Shown here: one piece after another, positions 18,790 to 27,665 of the stretch
Layout: each line of letters opens with the position of its first letter
Position numbering within the stretch: position 1 is the first letter of the stretch
From: Cognatishimia coralii
Lineage (GTDB): Bacteria; Pseudomonadota; Alphaproteobacteria; Rhodobacterales; Rhodobacteraceae
Assembly (NCBI RefSeq): GCF_037478305.1
Contig: NZ_JBBGAZ010000002.1
Coordinates: forward strand, 124,001-188,000
DNA length: 64,000 nt
Reading direction: 5' to 3'
The notes under the pieces: generated by a model
Seen by the model: the letters and a program-made list of their open reading frames with translations, nothing else
The model's database searches: none
Told to the model about the DNA's origin: nothing
Position numbers and translations under genes: made by a program

Positions 18790-20564
18790 GCCTCAGCCTC
18801 CTGATGCAGCCAGCTGCGCAGGACGCGCAGGACGTCGTCAGGTTTTTCCTCGGCCATGTTCTGAATGGCTTCGACACGCGCTTTGATCAGGCTGCCGCGC
18901 ACTCCGAGGGTTTCGATGTATTCGTGCGGGCCGTCGTCTTCGTTGATGTCAAAGATCGAGGTCGCGCCCGGGGCTTCGGGGTCAGATCCATTGCGCACGG
19001 CGCGTGGTTCGTATTCCGGCTGCTCTTGTGTCTGCATCGCGGCAAGCTCTGGCTCGGCCGTCGGGGACGGGAGCGGCTGTTGCACGGTTGGATCTGCGGC
19101 GATGACATCGCCCTCGGGTGTTGCGGTCACCTCAAGAGGTTCACCATCAGGGCCTGTAAGGGCAACGGCGTCGTCATTCGACAGCTCTACAGGTTTTTCA
19201 AGCAAGGTACGCAGGGCGGGGCGAACACCGAGGATCATAATCATCGCGACAATGATCAGACCCAGCAGAGCCCTCAGGACAGACATGAAGTTGCGGGTGA
19301 TCTGATCCATAATGGACATGGTGACTGGATCGCCCACCTCCATCGAATAATCCATGAAGCGCAGGCTATCGACAGAGACCTCGTCCCCACGCGCGGCACT
19401 AAAGCCGACCGCGGTTTTCACGAGTTCCTGCAAGCGTGCGATTTCTTCGGGCGCACGATCCTCATAGATCACATCACCGTCTTCAACGTTGTAGATACCA
19501 TTCACCAGAACCGCGACTGAGATGCGTTTGACCTCTCCGGCTTCGCGGATGATTTCACGGCGGGTGTTGCCGATTTCGTACTGAACGACTTCGCCGGATT
19601 TGGATTGCGTATTGCTGGCGCCTGCCCCGTCGCCTTGCAGCGCCGCAGGGATGTTGTTTTCCACGCCAACGTTGCCGTTGCCTTCGGTGCCGGATTTATC
19701 TTCGGTGGTGCTTTCGGTGGATCGCACGACCTGCTGCTCGGGGTTAAAGCTCTGCTCGACGACGACTTCGCGGGCGTTGGTGAGTTCCACATTGACCCTA
19801 ACGCGAGCGTTGCCCGCACCAACGCGGGCCGTCAGCATGTTCTGGACTTCTTGCGCCAGTCGCTCTTCGATGGTGGACTTTGTGGTTTGCAGCGTCACCT
19901 GACCGCCGGCAGATCCGGTCTCGGCCAGAATGACTTCGCCGCTTGCCGATAGGACTGTGACACGGTTGAGGTCAAGCTCCGCGACGGATGACGCCACAAG
20001 GTTCCGCACCGCCGTCGCCTGTTTGCGGCTGATGGCGCGACCCGGCACCGGGCGCACAATCACAGACGCGCGCGGGTTGGGACGCTCGCGGCTAAAGGCT
20101 TCGCGCTCCGGCAAAACCAGATGAACGCGCGCACTTTGCACACCCTCGAGCGTTTGGATAGACCGCGCCAGTTCGCCTTCCATCGCGCGCAAACGGTTCA
20201 CGCGTTGCATGAAAGAGTTCATGGCAAGGCCGGTGGATTCGTCAAAGAGCTCCCAACCCGGATCGCCTTCGATTGGAATACCGGTCTCGGCCAGAACCAT
20301 CCGCGCGCGCGCCATGTCCGACGCAGGGACAGACACAGATGTGCCGTCTTCACTCATGATCGCGTTTAAGCCGGAACTTGTAAGTGTGGCTTCGATCGAG
20401 CTTGCCGTCGCCGTCGAAAGGTTCCGATAAAGAGGCTGGTAGTTCGGTGCGGTGATCGCGGTGATGCCAAACAGCATGACACCCATAATCACAGCCGCGA
20501 CCCCGCCCAGGATCATGAGCCGACGCTGACCCAGCGCCATCAGATTGTTCAGAAAGTTCTGCAC
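18786..20564 (-). CDS. fliF: MS-ring protein FliF
   Basis: A 592-residue flagellar MS-ring protein. The first membrane helix is at about residues 16-36 (LMILGGVAAVIMGVMLFGITAI) and the second at about 437-457 (RALLGLIIVAMIMILGV). Between them lie the ring-building domains, including QPLYRNLSTATASSIEATLTSSG, GWELFDESTGLAMNSFMQRVNRLRAMEGELARSIQTLEGV and SARVHLVLPE. The C-terminal tail that binds FliG (EYIETLGVRGSLIKARVEAI, then DVLRVLRSWLHQEA) is present. The promoter gap (20565-20699) is shared with divergent fliL. Confidence 0.95.
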   Translation of the reverse strand: MQNFLNNLMALGQRRLMILGGVAAVIMGVMLFGITAITAPNYQPLYRNLSTATASSIEATLTSSGLNAIMSEDGTSVSVPASDMARARMVLAETGIPIEGDPGWELFDESTGLAMNSFMQRVNRLRAMEGELARSIQTLEGVQSARVHLVLPEREAFSRERPNPRASVIVRPVPGRAISRKQATAVRNLVASSVAELDLNRVTVLSASGEVILAETGSAGGQVTLQTTKSTIEERLAQEVQNMLTARVGAGNARVRVNVELTNAREVVVEQSFNPEQQVVRSTESTTEDKSGTEGNGNVGVENNIPAALQGDGAGASNTQSKSGEVVQYEIGNTRREIIREAGEVKRISVAVLVNGIYNVEDGDVIYEDRAPEEIARLQELVKTAVGFSAARGDEVSVDSLRFMDYSMEVGDPVTMSIMDQITRNFMSVLRALLGLIIVAMIMILGVRPALRTLLEKPVELSNDDAVALTGPDGEPLEVTATPEGDVIAADPTVQQPLPSPTAEPELAAMQTQEQPEYEPRAVRNGSDPEAPGATSIFDINEDDGPHEYIETLGVRGSLIKARVEAIQNMAEEKPDDVLRVLRSWLHQEAEA

Positions 20565-20621
20565 GGGGCCTCCTGAGGCGTTACGGCTGTCTTTGATGTA
20601 AGGATAGACTATTTTTGAATA

Positions 20622-20649
20622 GCAAGTAAATATCCATGTCTATACTTGC
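20622..20649. repeat. 28-bp inverted repeat in the fliF/fliL divergent promoter
   Basis: GCAAGTA (20622-20628) and TACTTGC (20643-20649) form a perfect 7-bp inverted repeat with a 14-base spacer, so the half-site centres are 21 bp (two helical turns) apart. The right arm read on the minus strand is GCAAGTAT, a copy of the GCAAGNAT motif found in other flagellar promoter gaps. A related GTAAGGATAG is at 20598-20607. Confidence 0.6.
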
Positions 20650-20699
20650 ATTCAATTGAAAAAACTAAGAATATACCAAGCAGAATAATTGGAAAATCC

Positions 20700-21320
20700 A
20701 TGGCTAAGGCACCTAAGGAAAACGATGCGGAGCTGGCGGCCGAGGCAGAGGGCGAAGAAGACGCCCAGCCTAAGGGCAGTAAAAAGCTTCTGATTGCAGC
20801 GGTTGTGCTGTCTCTCGTCTCTTTGGGCGGAGGGTTCTTCCTTGCGCGGATGGCGTTTCAAGAAGACGCCGAGACCTATGCGCCTGACTATGTTGAAGAA
20901 GTCGTCGAAGAAGGTGTCGACGAGGAGCTCGCCGCTAAAGAGTCTGACGAAAAGAACGCTGACGGCGGTGGTGAGGGCGAAGAAGAGGTCAAAACGGCCG
21001 AAGACGGCATTATCGAGTTTGATGAGATCCTAACCAATATCACCAGTTTCAATCAGCACGGTGTCCCGATCAACGCCTTCCTTAAGATGAATGTCGTCAT
21101 GGTCTATCGCCCGGATCCCGGCTCCAAAGAGCTGATGGAAAGCCGAAAGCCGTTCATGCGGGATCTGTTTAACGGCTACGCGCGCAGCCTGACTGAAGCG
21201 GATGTGCGGGGCATGGCAGGGATCCTGACGGTGAAATCCGAGTTGTTGAAACGGGCACGGGCGGCGGCGGGCAATGATTTGCCGCAAGAAATCCTGATCA
21301 GCGATCTGATCGTGCAATAG
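20700..21320 (+). CDS. fliL: FliL, basal-body-associated protein (copy 1)
   Basis: A 206-residue FliL. I place the start at 20700 (MAKAPKEND), preceded by GGAAA; the longer open frame is AT-rich promoter. A cytoplasmic tail is followed by one membrane helix at about 31-52 (LLIAAVVLSLVSLGGGFFLA), a highly acidic linker (EEVVEEGVDEE...) and the periplasmic stomatin-like domain (DEILTNITSFNQHGVPINAFLKMNVVMVYR). FliL assists stator function. A second fliL-like gene is at 55732. First gene of fliL-fliM-22266-22616. Confidence 0.88.
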   Translation: MAKAPKENDAELAAEAEGEEDAQPKGSKKLLIAAVVLSLVSLGGGFFLARMAFQEDAETYAPDYVEEVVEEGVDEELAAKESDEKNADGGGEGEEEVKTAEDGIIEFDEILTNITSFNQHGVPINAFLKMNVVMVYRPDPGSKELMESRKPFMRDLFNGYARSLTEADVRGMAGILTVKSELLKRARAAAGNDLPQEILISDLIVQ

Positions 21321-21331
21321 GCGGGGCGAAA

Positions 21332-22285
21332 ATGAACAAGATCATGACGCCAGAGGAAATCGCCGAAAACGGCAAAGGGGTGATCGACGAGATCATCCGC
21401 ATGTCCGATTTCAATTTCGACCGCCTTCCGATGCTGGACATTATCGGCGAGCGACTTGCGGATGCTTTGACGGCCGTTTTGCCCGACGTCACAGGTGTGA
21501 TCGTCGAGGCCTCCTTGAACAGTCTGGACTATCTTCCAATGGCGCAGGCGATCGACGGGATCTCGATGCCTTCGTTTTTTGGCATCGTAGAGGCAAACCA
21601 CCTGAATGGCGCTATCCTGTTGGCACTGGACTCGACCTTTGCCCTGACCACTATGGAGCTTATGCTGGGTGGGTCTCCGAAGGGCGAGTTGAAAAGGCAG
21701 TCCGAAGAGTTCACGGCAATCGAGCGCGGCTTTGCGCGCCGGATTGGCGATATTCTAACAGTTGAATTGCGTCGCTGTCTGGCGATGGTCGCCGATGTCG
21801 ATATGGAACTGGACCGCATCGAGACAGATCCGGACTCGTCGATGGTAACCCAACCGACCAGCCTTGTGTGTCGCATGCGCTTTGCCGTCGCGCTGGCCGG
21901 TCGCACTGGCATGTTTGACGCGATCATCCCTTACGACGCTCTAGAACCAATCCGTCCCAAGCTGGGCAAAATTCACTACGGAGAACCCAACGAGGATGGC
22001 AGCCCGTGGAAAGATCAACTGACCGGCCAGATCGAACGATCTGTGGTCGAGCTGGAAGCTGTGCTGACAGAGATCGAACTGCCAATCCAGACATTGCTGA
22101 ATTGGAAACCGGGCGAAACGGTGAACCTCTGGATCGAAGAGGATCACGAGGCCCGGGTGATCTGCGCAGAAACAGAGATGTTCAAGGCGCTGATGGGCAA
22201 ACGCAACAATGGCAATACCGCCATTCGCATTACAGAACGTATCGAAGCAGAAGAGGAGACCGACCATGGCCGCGACATTGACTGA
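21332..22285 (+). CDS. fliM: Flagellar motor switch protein FliM
   Basis: A 317-residue C-ring protein that links CheY-P to switching. The opening MNKIMTPEEIAENGKG is short, and the enterobacterial CheY-binding motif (LSQxEIDALL) is not obvious; MTPEEIAENG may be its divergent counterpart. The middle domain has FDRLPMLDIIGERLADAL, LDSTFALTTMELMLGG and ERGFARRIGDILTVELRRCLA. The SpoA domain at the C-terminus is LTEIELPIQTLLNWKPGETVNLWIEED. Followed by a gene starting inside its 3' end. Confidence 0.9.
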   Translation: MNKIMTPEEIAENGKGVIDEIIRMSDFNFDRLPMLDIIGERLADALTAVLPDVTGVIVEASLNSLDYLPMAQAIDGISMPSFFGIVEANHLNGAILLALDSTFALTTMELMLGGSPKGELKRQSEEFTAIERGFARRIGDILTVELRRCLAMVADVDMELDRIETDPDSSMVTQPTSLVCRMRFAVALAGRTGMFDAIIPYDALEPIRPKLGKIHYGEPNEDGSPWKDQLTGQIERSVVELEAVLTEIELPIQTLLNWKPGETVNLWIEEDHEARVICAETEMFKALMGKRNNGNTAIRITERIEAEEETDHGRDID

Positions 22286-22613
22286 TCTTGTGATCATAGC
22301 GCTGCTGACTGGCGCGATCGCTTATGGGTATTACGTATCGCGTAAAGTGCATGTTTTGATGGGGGCTTTGAAAGAGTTGGAGCCGCTGATCAACGAATAT
22401 TCTCAGGCCGTCGACAAGTCCGAGGCCTCGGTGGCTGCAATGAAGCAGAACCTTGAAGAGCGTCCGATGTTTGAGGACGCGGAGGATGACGATGAGCCGA
22501 TGTTCGCCACGCGTCGCCAGTCCCGCGCCAAAATCCCGGGTGTTCAGGTGGTGCGTGACAAGCAAGATCTGGTGCGGCGCTTCTTTGACGCCTCTCGCGC
22601 CGAACGGGCCTGA
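22266..22613 (+). CDS. Small flagellar-operon membrane protein of unknown function
   Basis: A 115-residue protein starting at the ATG at 22266, 20 bp inside the fliM 3' end, with GAGGAGAC upstream. One N-terminal membrane helix (about residues 5-25, LTDLVIIALLTGAIAYGYYV) is followed by a coiled, acidic cytoplasmic segment (GALKELEPLINEYSQAVDKSEASVAAMKQNLEE). The tail is basic, with VRRFFDASRAERA. I know of no function; proteins of this shape occur between fliM and the MotE-like gene in related bacteria. Confidence 0.8.
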   Translation: MAATLTDLVIIALLTGAIAYGYYVSRKVHVLMGALKELEPLINEYSQAVDKSEASVAAMKQNLEERPMFEDAEDDDEPMFATRRQSRAKIPGVQVVRDKQDLVRRFFDASRAERA

Positions 22614-22615
22614 TC

Positions 22616-23293
22616 ATGGCGCGGGTTCCGGTTGGTAAAATCCTGATTGGGGGGCTGGTGATGACTGTCGTGGCGAAGGCCGCGGTGTCTTTGCCCGAAT
22701 TGCCCAATCCGTTTACCGCTCCGGCGCCGACCATTTCAGATATCGTTCTGACCGCAGGCGATGCTGACACAGATGAAAAGGTTGTTGCGAAGTCCGAAGA
22801 AGAGGGTGACGAAGGTCCACCTCCAGTGATTGCGGGGCTGTCGGACACGCCCGGGCTTTGTGAGACTCCCGAAGAAGTGCTGCGCGCACTGTCCAAAGAG
22901 CGCGAATTGATCGCCGAACGCATGGCGAAGGTCGATGCGCATGAGGCGGAAGTGACCCTAGCGCGCGAAAAGCTGGATATCGAGAAGGCGGCTCTGGTGG
23001 AGTTGAAGGGCTCGATTGAGACCCTGCTGGCCAAGATTGAAGCGCAGCAGACCGATGACGTGCAGCGCTTGATTGATTTTTACAAGAACATGAAGCCTGC
23101 AGAAGCTGCGAGCCTCATGAACGAAATGGATATCGAAGTGACGATTATGGTTCTGGGGACCATGTCGCCGCGCACCGCTGCTCCGATTTTGGCGAAAATG
23201 ACGCCGGTACGGGCGCGGGCGGTGTCTAAAATTATTCTGGAACGCAGTCAACTGCCGGGTGATCAGGATTTGAACGGGGTACGGCTGAACTGA
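22616..23293 (+). CDS. MotE-like protein with MgtE N-terminal-like domain
   Basis: A 225-residue exported or membrane-anchored protein. A hydrophobic N-terminus (ILIGGLVMTVVAKAAVSL) is followed by an acidic linker, a long helix (about 100-150, EELIAERMAKVDAHEAEVTLAREKLDIEKAALVELKGSIETLLAKIE) and a C-terminal MgtE-N-like helical domain (LIDFYKNMKPAEAASLMNEMDIEVTIMVLGTMSPRTAAPILAKM). This is the layout of MotE, the periplasmic chaperone of MotC in Sinorhizobium. A TPR-rich periplasmic protein at 50715 could be its partner (inference). Confidence 0.75.
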   Translation: MARVPVGKILIGGLVMTVVAKAAVSLPELPNPFTAPAPTISDIVLTAGDADTDEKVVAKSEEEGDEGPPPVIAGLSDTPGLCETPEEVLRALSKERELIAERMAKVDAHEAEVTLAREKLDIEKAALVELKGSIETLLAKIEAQQTDDVQRLIDFYKNMKPAEAASLMNEMDIEVTIMVLGTMSPRTAAPILAKMTPVRARAVSKIILERSQLPGDQDLNGVRLN

Positions 23294-23302
23294 CGGGGGT
23301 CG

Positions 23303-23348
23303 CTTTTTCTTTAAAAGAAAAAGACTTCGGATTTTTTCAAAAATCCGG
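23303..23348. repeat. Two consecutive A/T-stem hairpins
   Basis: CTTTTTCTTT-A-AAAGAAAAAG (23303-23323) and CGGATTTTTTCAAAAATCCG (23329-23348) are near-perfect palindromes in tandem, downstream of the MotE-like gene and ahead of a G/C terminator. They look like a dispersed intergenic repeat or a compound terminator. Confidence 0.55.
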
Positions 23349-23361
23349 CGAATGGAAATAA

Positions 23362-23395
23362 GGCGCGGAGGGTCTCCCCCCGCGCCTTTGTTGTT
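23362..23395. terminator. Bidirectional terminator between the fliLM operon and katG
   Basis: GGCGCGG-A-GGG (23362-23372) pairs with CCC-C-CCGCGCC (23376-23386), followed by TTTGTTGTTT on the plus strand and CTTATTTCC on the minus strand. It separates two convergent genes. Confidence 0.75.
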
Positions 23396-25554
23396 TATGC
23401 GTCAAACCGGTCGTTGTTCATGACCTTGGTCCAAGCCGTCACGAAGTCACTCACGAACTTCTCGGCATTGTCGTCTTGCGCATAAAGCTCGGCGTATGCG
23501 CGCAGGATGGAGTTGGAGCCAAAGATCAGATCCACGCGGGATGCCGTCCATTTGACAGAGCCTGACGCGCGATCGCGGACTTCATAGCCTCCTTCGACCG
23601 GATGCCATGTGTTGGCCATATCGGTCAGGTTGACGAAGAAGTCAGTGGTCAGAGCGCCGACATTGTCAGTGAACACACCATCCGCGCTGCCGCCGTGGTT
23701 GGTACCCAGGACACGCATGCCGCCGACTAGGACTGTCATCTCTGGAGCGGACAGACCCAAAAGCTGCGCTTTGTCGAGCAGCATTTCCTCGGCCGCGACC
23801 GCATAGTCTTTCTTCAGCCAGTTGCGGAAGCCGTCGTGGATTGGTTCGAGCACATCAAAGCTGTCGACATCGGTGGACTCTTGCGTGGCATCGCCGCGAC
23901 CCGGAGTGAACGGCACCTCGACATCGAACCCGGCCGCCTTGGCTGCGGCTTCCACGCCGACATTGCCCGCCAGCACGATGGTATCTGCAAGGCTTGCACC
24001 ATTGGCCGATGCGATGCCTTCCAGAGTACCAAGAACACTTGCCAGACGCGCTGGCTCATTGCCTTCCCAGTCCTTCTGAGGCGCCAGACGGATGCGCGCG
24101 CCATTGGCACCGCCGCGCAGGTCAGAGCCACGGAAGGTCCGCGCGCTGTCCCATGCGGTTGCCACCAGATCAGAGGTCGACAGACCGCTCCCCGCAATCG
24201 CCGCTTTGACCGCTGCAACATCATAGCCCGTTGCGCCCGCTGGGATCACGTCTTGCCAGATCAAGTCCTCGGCAGGCACGTCAGGGCCGACATAGCGCGC
24301 CTTTGGACCCATATCGCGGTGGGTCAGTTTGAACCAAGCACGCGCAAAGCAATCCGAGAAATAGTCGAAGTCATTCTGGAACTTCTCAGCGATTTCGCGG
24401 AAGCCCGGGTCGACTTTGACCGCCATATCCGCGTCGGTCATGACCGGCATACGACGTTGAGAAGCGTCTTCGGCGTCCACTGGCATGTCTTCTTCGGCAA
24501 TACCAACTGGCGCGTATTGCTGTGCACCAGCTGGAGACTTCACCAGTTCCCAATCGTATTTGAACAAAAGGTCCAGATAGCCGTTGTCCCATTTGGTCGG
24601 GTTCGTGGTCCAGGCGCCTTCGATGCCAGAGGTCACGGTGTCAGACCCGATGCCACGACCGGATTTGTTCAGCCAGCCAAAGCCCATGTCTTCGATTTCC
24701 GCACCCTCTGGTTCTGCGCCCAGCTTGCCCGCATCGCCATTACCATGCGCCTTACCGACGGTGTGACCACCAACGGTCAATGCCACAGTTTCCTCGTCAT
24801 TCATCGCCATACGGCCAAATGTGACGCGCATGTCTTGAGCGGTGTTCAGAGGGTTCGGCTGAGCGTTCACGCCTTCTGGGTTCACATAGATCAGGCCCAT
24901 GACCACAGCCGCCAGAGGGTTCTCGAGGCTCTCGCGGTCATCGGCATCAGAATAGCGGCCATCGGTCAGCCACTCGCGCTCGGTGCCCCAATAGGTGTCT
25001 TTTTCGGGGGCCCAGATATCTGGGCGGCCATAGCCGAAACCAAAGGTTTTCAGACCCATGGATTCATAGGCCACAGTGCCTGCAAGGATGATCAGATCGG
25101 CCCAGCTGAGCTTGTTGCCGTATTTCTTTTTGATCGGCCACAAAAGACGACGCGCTTTGTCGAGGTTGCCGTTGTCTGGCCAAGAGTTCAGCGGTGCGAA
25201 GCGCATGTTGCCGTGACCCGCGCCGCCGCGACCGTCCGTCGTACGGTAAGAGCCCGCAGAGTGCCATGCCATGCGGATCATCAACCCGCCATAGTGGCCA
25301 TAGTCGGCTGGCCACCAGTCCTGGCTGTCGGTCATAAAGGCGTGCAGGTCCTTTTTAACCGCGTCAAAATCCAGCCCCTTTACCTCGGACTGATAGTCAA
25401 AATCCGGACCCATCGGATCTGTTTTCACGTCATGCTGGTGCAGAATGTCCAGGTTCAGCGTCTTGGGCCACCAGTCGGTGGTCGGCTGCGCCTGAGAGGT
25501 ATTGCCCCCATGCATCACCGGACATTTGCCAGCGCTTTTGTCATGTACGTTCAT
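23395..25554 (-). CDS. katG: Catalase-peroxidase KatG
   Basis: A 719-residue haem catalase-peroxidase that removes hydrogen peroxide. The start at 25554 (MNVHDKSAG) has an AGGA site. The N-terminal catalytic domain holds the distal R-x2-W-H motif (MIRMAWHSAGSYRTTDGRGG) and the proximal haem region (LTVGGHTVGKAHGNGDA). The conserved W, Y and M of the KatG crosslink can be assigned to MAWH, the GLIYVNPEG segment and the following loop. The C-terminal duplicate domain is complete (GGMRVLGTNHGG). Divergent oxyR controls it in most relatives. Confidence 0.97.
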   Translation of the reverse strand: MNVHDKSAGKCPVMHGGNTSQAQPTTDWWPKTLNLDILHQHDVKTDPMGPDFDYQSEVKGLDFDAVKKDLHAFMTDSQDWWPADYGHYGGLMIRMAWHSAGSYRTTDGRGGAGHGNMRFAPLNSWPDNGNLDKARRLLWPIKKKYGNKLSWADLIILAGTVAYESMGLKTFGFGYGRPDIWAPEKDTYWGTEREWLTDGRYSDADDRESLENPLAAVVMGLIYVNPEGVNAQPNPLNTAQDMRVTFGRMAMNDEETVALTVGGHTVGKAHGNGDAGKLGAEPEGAEIEDMGFGWLNKSGRGIGSDTVTSGIEGAWTTNPTKWDNGYLDLLFKYDWELVKSPAGAQQYAPVGIAEEDMPVDAEDASQRRMPVMTDADMAVKVDPGFREIAEKFQNDFDYFSDCFARAWFKLTHRDMGPKARYVGPDVPAEDLIWQDVIPAGATGYDVAAVKAAIAGSGLSTSDLVATAWDSARTFRGSDLRGGANGARIRLAPQKDWEGNEPARLASVLGTLEGIASANGASLADTIVLAGNVGVEAAAKAAGFDVEVPFTPGRGDATQESTDVDSFDVLEPIHDGFRNWLKKDYAVAAEEMLLDKAQLLGLSAPEMTVLVGGMRVLGTNHGGSADGVFTDNVGALTTDFFVNLTDMANTWHPVEGGYEVRDRASGSVKWTASRVDLIFGSNSILRAYAELYAQDDNAEKFVSDFVTAWTKVMNNDRFDA

Positions 25555-25618
25555 GTGAAATCCTTTTCCTAAAGTCGAGGTGGGTCTGATGCCTGCCATG
25601 AAATCGGCGTATCTCTGG

Positions 25619-25635
25619 TTTAGAATAGATCTAAA
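25619..25635. promoter_or_regulatory. Inverted repeat in the katG/oxyR promoter
   Basis: TTTAGA-ATAGA-TCTAAA (25619-25635) is a perfect 6-bp inverted repeat in the AT-rich 131-bp gap between katG and oxyR. The ATAG core resembles one quarter of the OxyR site, so it may be part of the OxyR operator. Confidence 0.5.
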
Positions 25636-25685
25636 TTTTCATTTGAAGAAATTGTATTTTTGAATTCAATTGATATGATTTTCTT

Positions 25686-26579
25686 ATGAATAACCTGACA
25701 TTGAAACAGCTTCGTTATTTCTCAGCGGTGGCCAAACACGCGCATTTTGGCCGTGCCGCCGAGGCCTGCGCCGTGTCTCAACCCGCTTTGTCTGTGCAAA
25801 TCAGAGAGTTAGAGCAATCGCTCGGCATGGCTCTGTTTGAACGCAGCACGCGGCAGGTGCGTTTGACCGGCTTTGGCGAGGAATTTGCGCGGCGGGCGCG
25901 GGATATTCTGCGCTCGGTGGATGAGCTGGGCGATCTTGCGCGCGCCTCCCGCGGGGGCATGGCGGGACAGTTGCGGCTTGGAGTGATTCCAACGGTCGCG
26001 CCCTATCTCTTGCCGCGCGTTTTGGGGGTTTTAGATGAGGCTTACCCCGGATTGGAGCTGAAGATCCGTGAGACCCTGACTCAGACCTTGATCGCGGAGT
26101 TGTCCGAAGGTCGCCTGGACGCGGCGATTGTGGCCTTGCCCTTAGCCGAAGCGGAGTTGGACGAGTTCGCTCTGTTTGACGAAGAGTTCGTGTTGATCCG
26201 ACCCTCGGATGAAGGCGACATGCCGGTGCCCGCGCCAGATCAGCTGCGTGAGATGAAGCTGCTGTTGCTTGAAGAGGGGCACTGTTTTCGCGATCAGGCG
26301 TTGGCGTTTTGCAGTTACAACCCCAGCTCGTCGCGCGAGTTGTTGGACGCTTCGTCTTTGTCGACTTTGGTGCAATTGGTGGGGTCAGGCGTTGGGGTGA
26401 CCTTGATCCCAGAGATGGCGGTTCCAGTGGAGACCCAATCCGCGCAGGTGGCGGTGGCACGCTTTGGCAGGCCGCAGCCGACGCGCTCTATTGGTTTGGC
26501 TTGGCGGAAATCCAGCTCCTTGGCGGGCCAGCTTGAACAGTTGGCGCATATTTTGAGGGACGCTCTCAGCCCGAACTAA
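25686..26579 (+). CDS. oxyR: Hydrogen-peroxide sensor OxyR (LysR family)
   Basis: A 297-residue LysR-type regulator. The helix-turn-helix is at residues 4-60 (LKQLRYFSAVAKHAHFGRAAEACAVSQPALSVQIRELE). Both redox cysteines are kept: C200 and C209 in LLEEGHCFRDQALAFCS, matching C199 and C208 of E. coli OxyR. It ends with 4 bp of overlap with the convergent VOC gene. Divergent from katG, its expected target. Confidence 0.95.
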   Translation: MNNLTLKQLRYFSAVAKHAHFGRAAEACAVSQPALSVQIRELEQSLGMALFERSTRQVRLTGFGEEFARRARDILRSVDELGDLARASRGGMAGQLRLGVIPTVAPYLLPRVLGVLDEAYPGLELKIRETLTQTLIAELSEGRLDAAIVALPLAEAELDEFALFDEEFVLIRPSDEGDMPVPAPDQLREMKLLLLEEGHCFRDQALAFCSYNPSSSRELLDASSLSTLVQLVGSGVGVTLIPEMAVPVETQSAQVAVARFGRPQPTRSIGLAWRKSSSLAGQLEQLAHILRDALSPN

Positions 26580-27604
26580 ACGCCCCACCCGTACCAGAAC
26601 AGCAAAAGGCTGAGGCCGATCCAGGTGATGATGAGCACCCAATAGAGCCCGGGAGTGTCACGGCGGCTGATGGGCTCGACGAAAAACGTCTCTCCGCTGC
26701 GCAAGGCGGGGATGGTCCACATCAAGAACAGGATGCCCCAGAGCCAATTTAAGTTGGTGAAGAGCGCGAGATAGACAACACCCAGCCCCACCCATGTGCG
26801 CCACTTGGTGTCGGGTTTGGCGGGTGTGGGTTTAGTTGTCGTGGGTTTGCTTGGCGTCGCGGCGCTTTTGACTTCGGTCAGGAAGAACGCCCCGCCGTCC
26901 GGGTCGCGCGCGAGCAACGTGCCGTCGCCTTCAAAGACAACTTCACCGCCTTGGGCGAGCAGCGTGGCTTTTGAACCGGCAAGGTTCTCGGTCGCGAATT
27001 GGATCGACCAGAATTGCTCTTTGCCGCGCTCTTCGTCTGGCATTTGGTGGAGTTCGGCGACTTGCGTGCCGCTCTTTGAGATTACATTGAAAGAGGTCTC
27101 AGTGGCCTGCGGGGTCAACGTCCACCCAAAGATCGCACTGTAGAACCCGCTGACCGCATCCGCATCTGAGATGTAAAGCGCGAAGGCCATCGCGTGGCCT
27201 GATGTGGGTGTAATTGCGCTGGTGTCGGGCATCCCGCCCTGCATCACGGTAAAACCTGCGCCCAGGGGGTCTCGGATCAGAGCAACCTGGCCGAAGTCGC
27301 CCCAGCTGATTGGGCCGATTTCCACCCGTCCGCCGATGGACAGAGCGGTTTCGCAGGTGGCGTTGATGTCGACCACGTCGATATAGGGCATCCAGAAACT
27401 GGGCATGCCGATCTCGACGAATTTCGGGGGCATTTGGTAGATCGCAGCGCTTGCACCGTGCTGCGTTCCAGCCACGTCATAGGCGGTGCCATCCGGTTGG
27501 GTCAGCCCCTCATAGGACCAGCCGAAAAGCTCTGTATAAAAGGGTTTGGTCACATCTGGTCGAAACGTCGACAGATCACACCAGATGAATTCGCCATGCG
27601 CCAT
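26576..27604 (-). CDS. VOC (glyoxalase-fold) protein with C-terminal membrane domain
   Basis: A 342-residue protein with two VOC modules: residues 1-125 (FIWCDLSTFRPDVTKPFYTELFGWSY, then VALIRDPLGAGFTVMQ) and 135-245 (FALYISDADAVSGFYSAIFGW, then LLARDPDGGAFFLTE). A Thr/Lys/Pro-rich linker (SKPTTTKPTPAKPD) leads to two or three membrane helices at about 272-300 and 318-340 (VYLALFTNLNWLWGILFLMW; VLIITWIGLSLLLFWYG). VOC proteins are usually soluble, so this looks like a fusion. Substrate unknown. The frame is continuous. Confidence 0.8.
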   Translation of the reverse strand: MAHGEFIWCDLSTFRPDVTKPFYTELFGWSYEGLTQPDGTAYDVAGTQHGASAAIYQMPPKFVEIGMPSFWMPYIDVVDINATCETALSIGGRVEIGPISWGDFGQVALIRDPLGAGFTVMQGGMPDTSAITPTSGHAMAFALYISDADAVSGFYSAIFGWTLTPQATETSFNVISKSGTQVAELHQMPDEERGKEQFWSIQFATENLAGSKATLLAQGGEVVFEGDGTLLARDPDGGAFFLTEVKSAATPSKPTTTKPTPAKPDTKWRTWVGLGVVYLALFTNLNWLWGILFLMWTIPALRSGETFFVEPISRRDTPGLYWVLIITWIGLSLLLFWYGWGV

Positions 27605-27665
27605 GAAAGCCCCCTTACCTCTCTTAGATCCAACTTAAGCGCTTTTTGGATCTGTCCAAGTGGGA

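Noticed and set aside
23836..25572. A 578-codon open frame on the plus strand opposite katG
   Set aside because: It lies entirely antisense to a clearly conserved katG, has His/Arg-rich shadow composition and no ribosome site or family motif.
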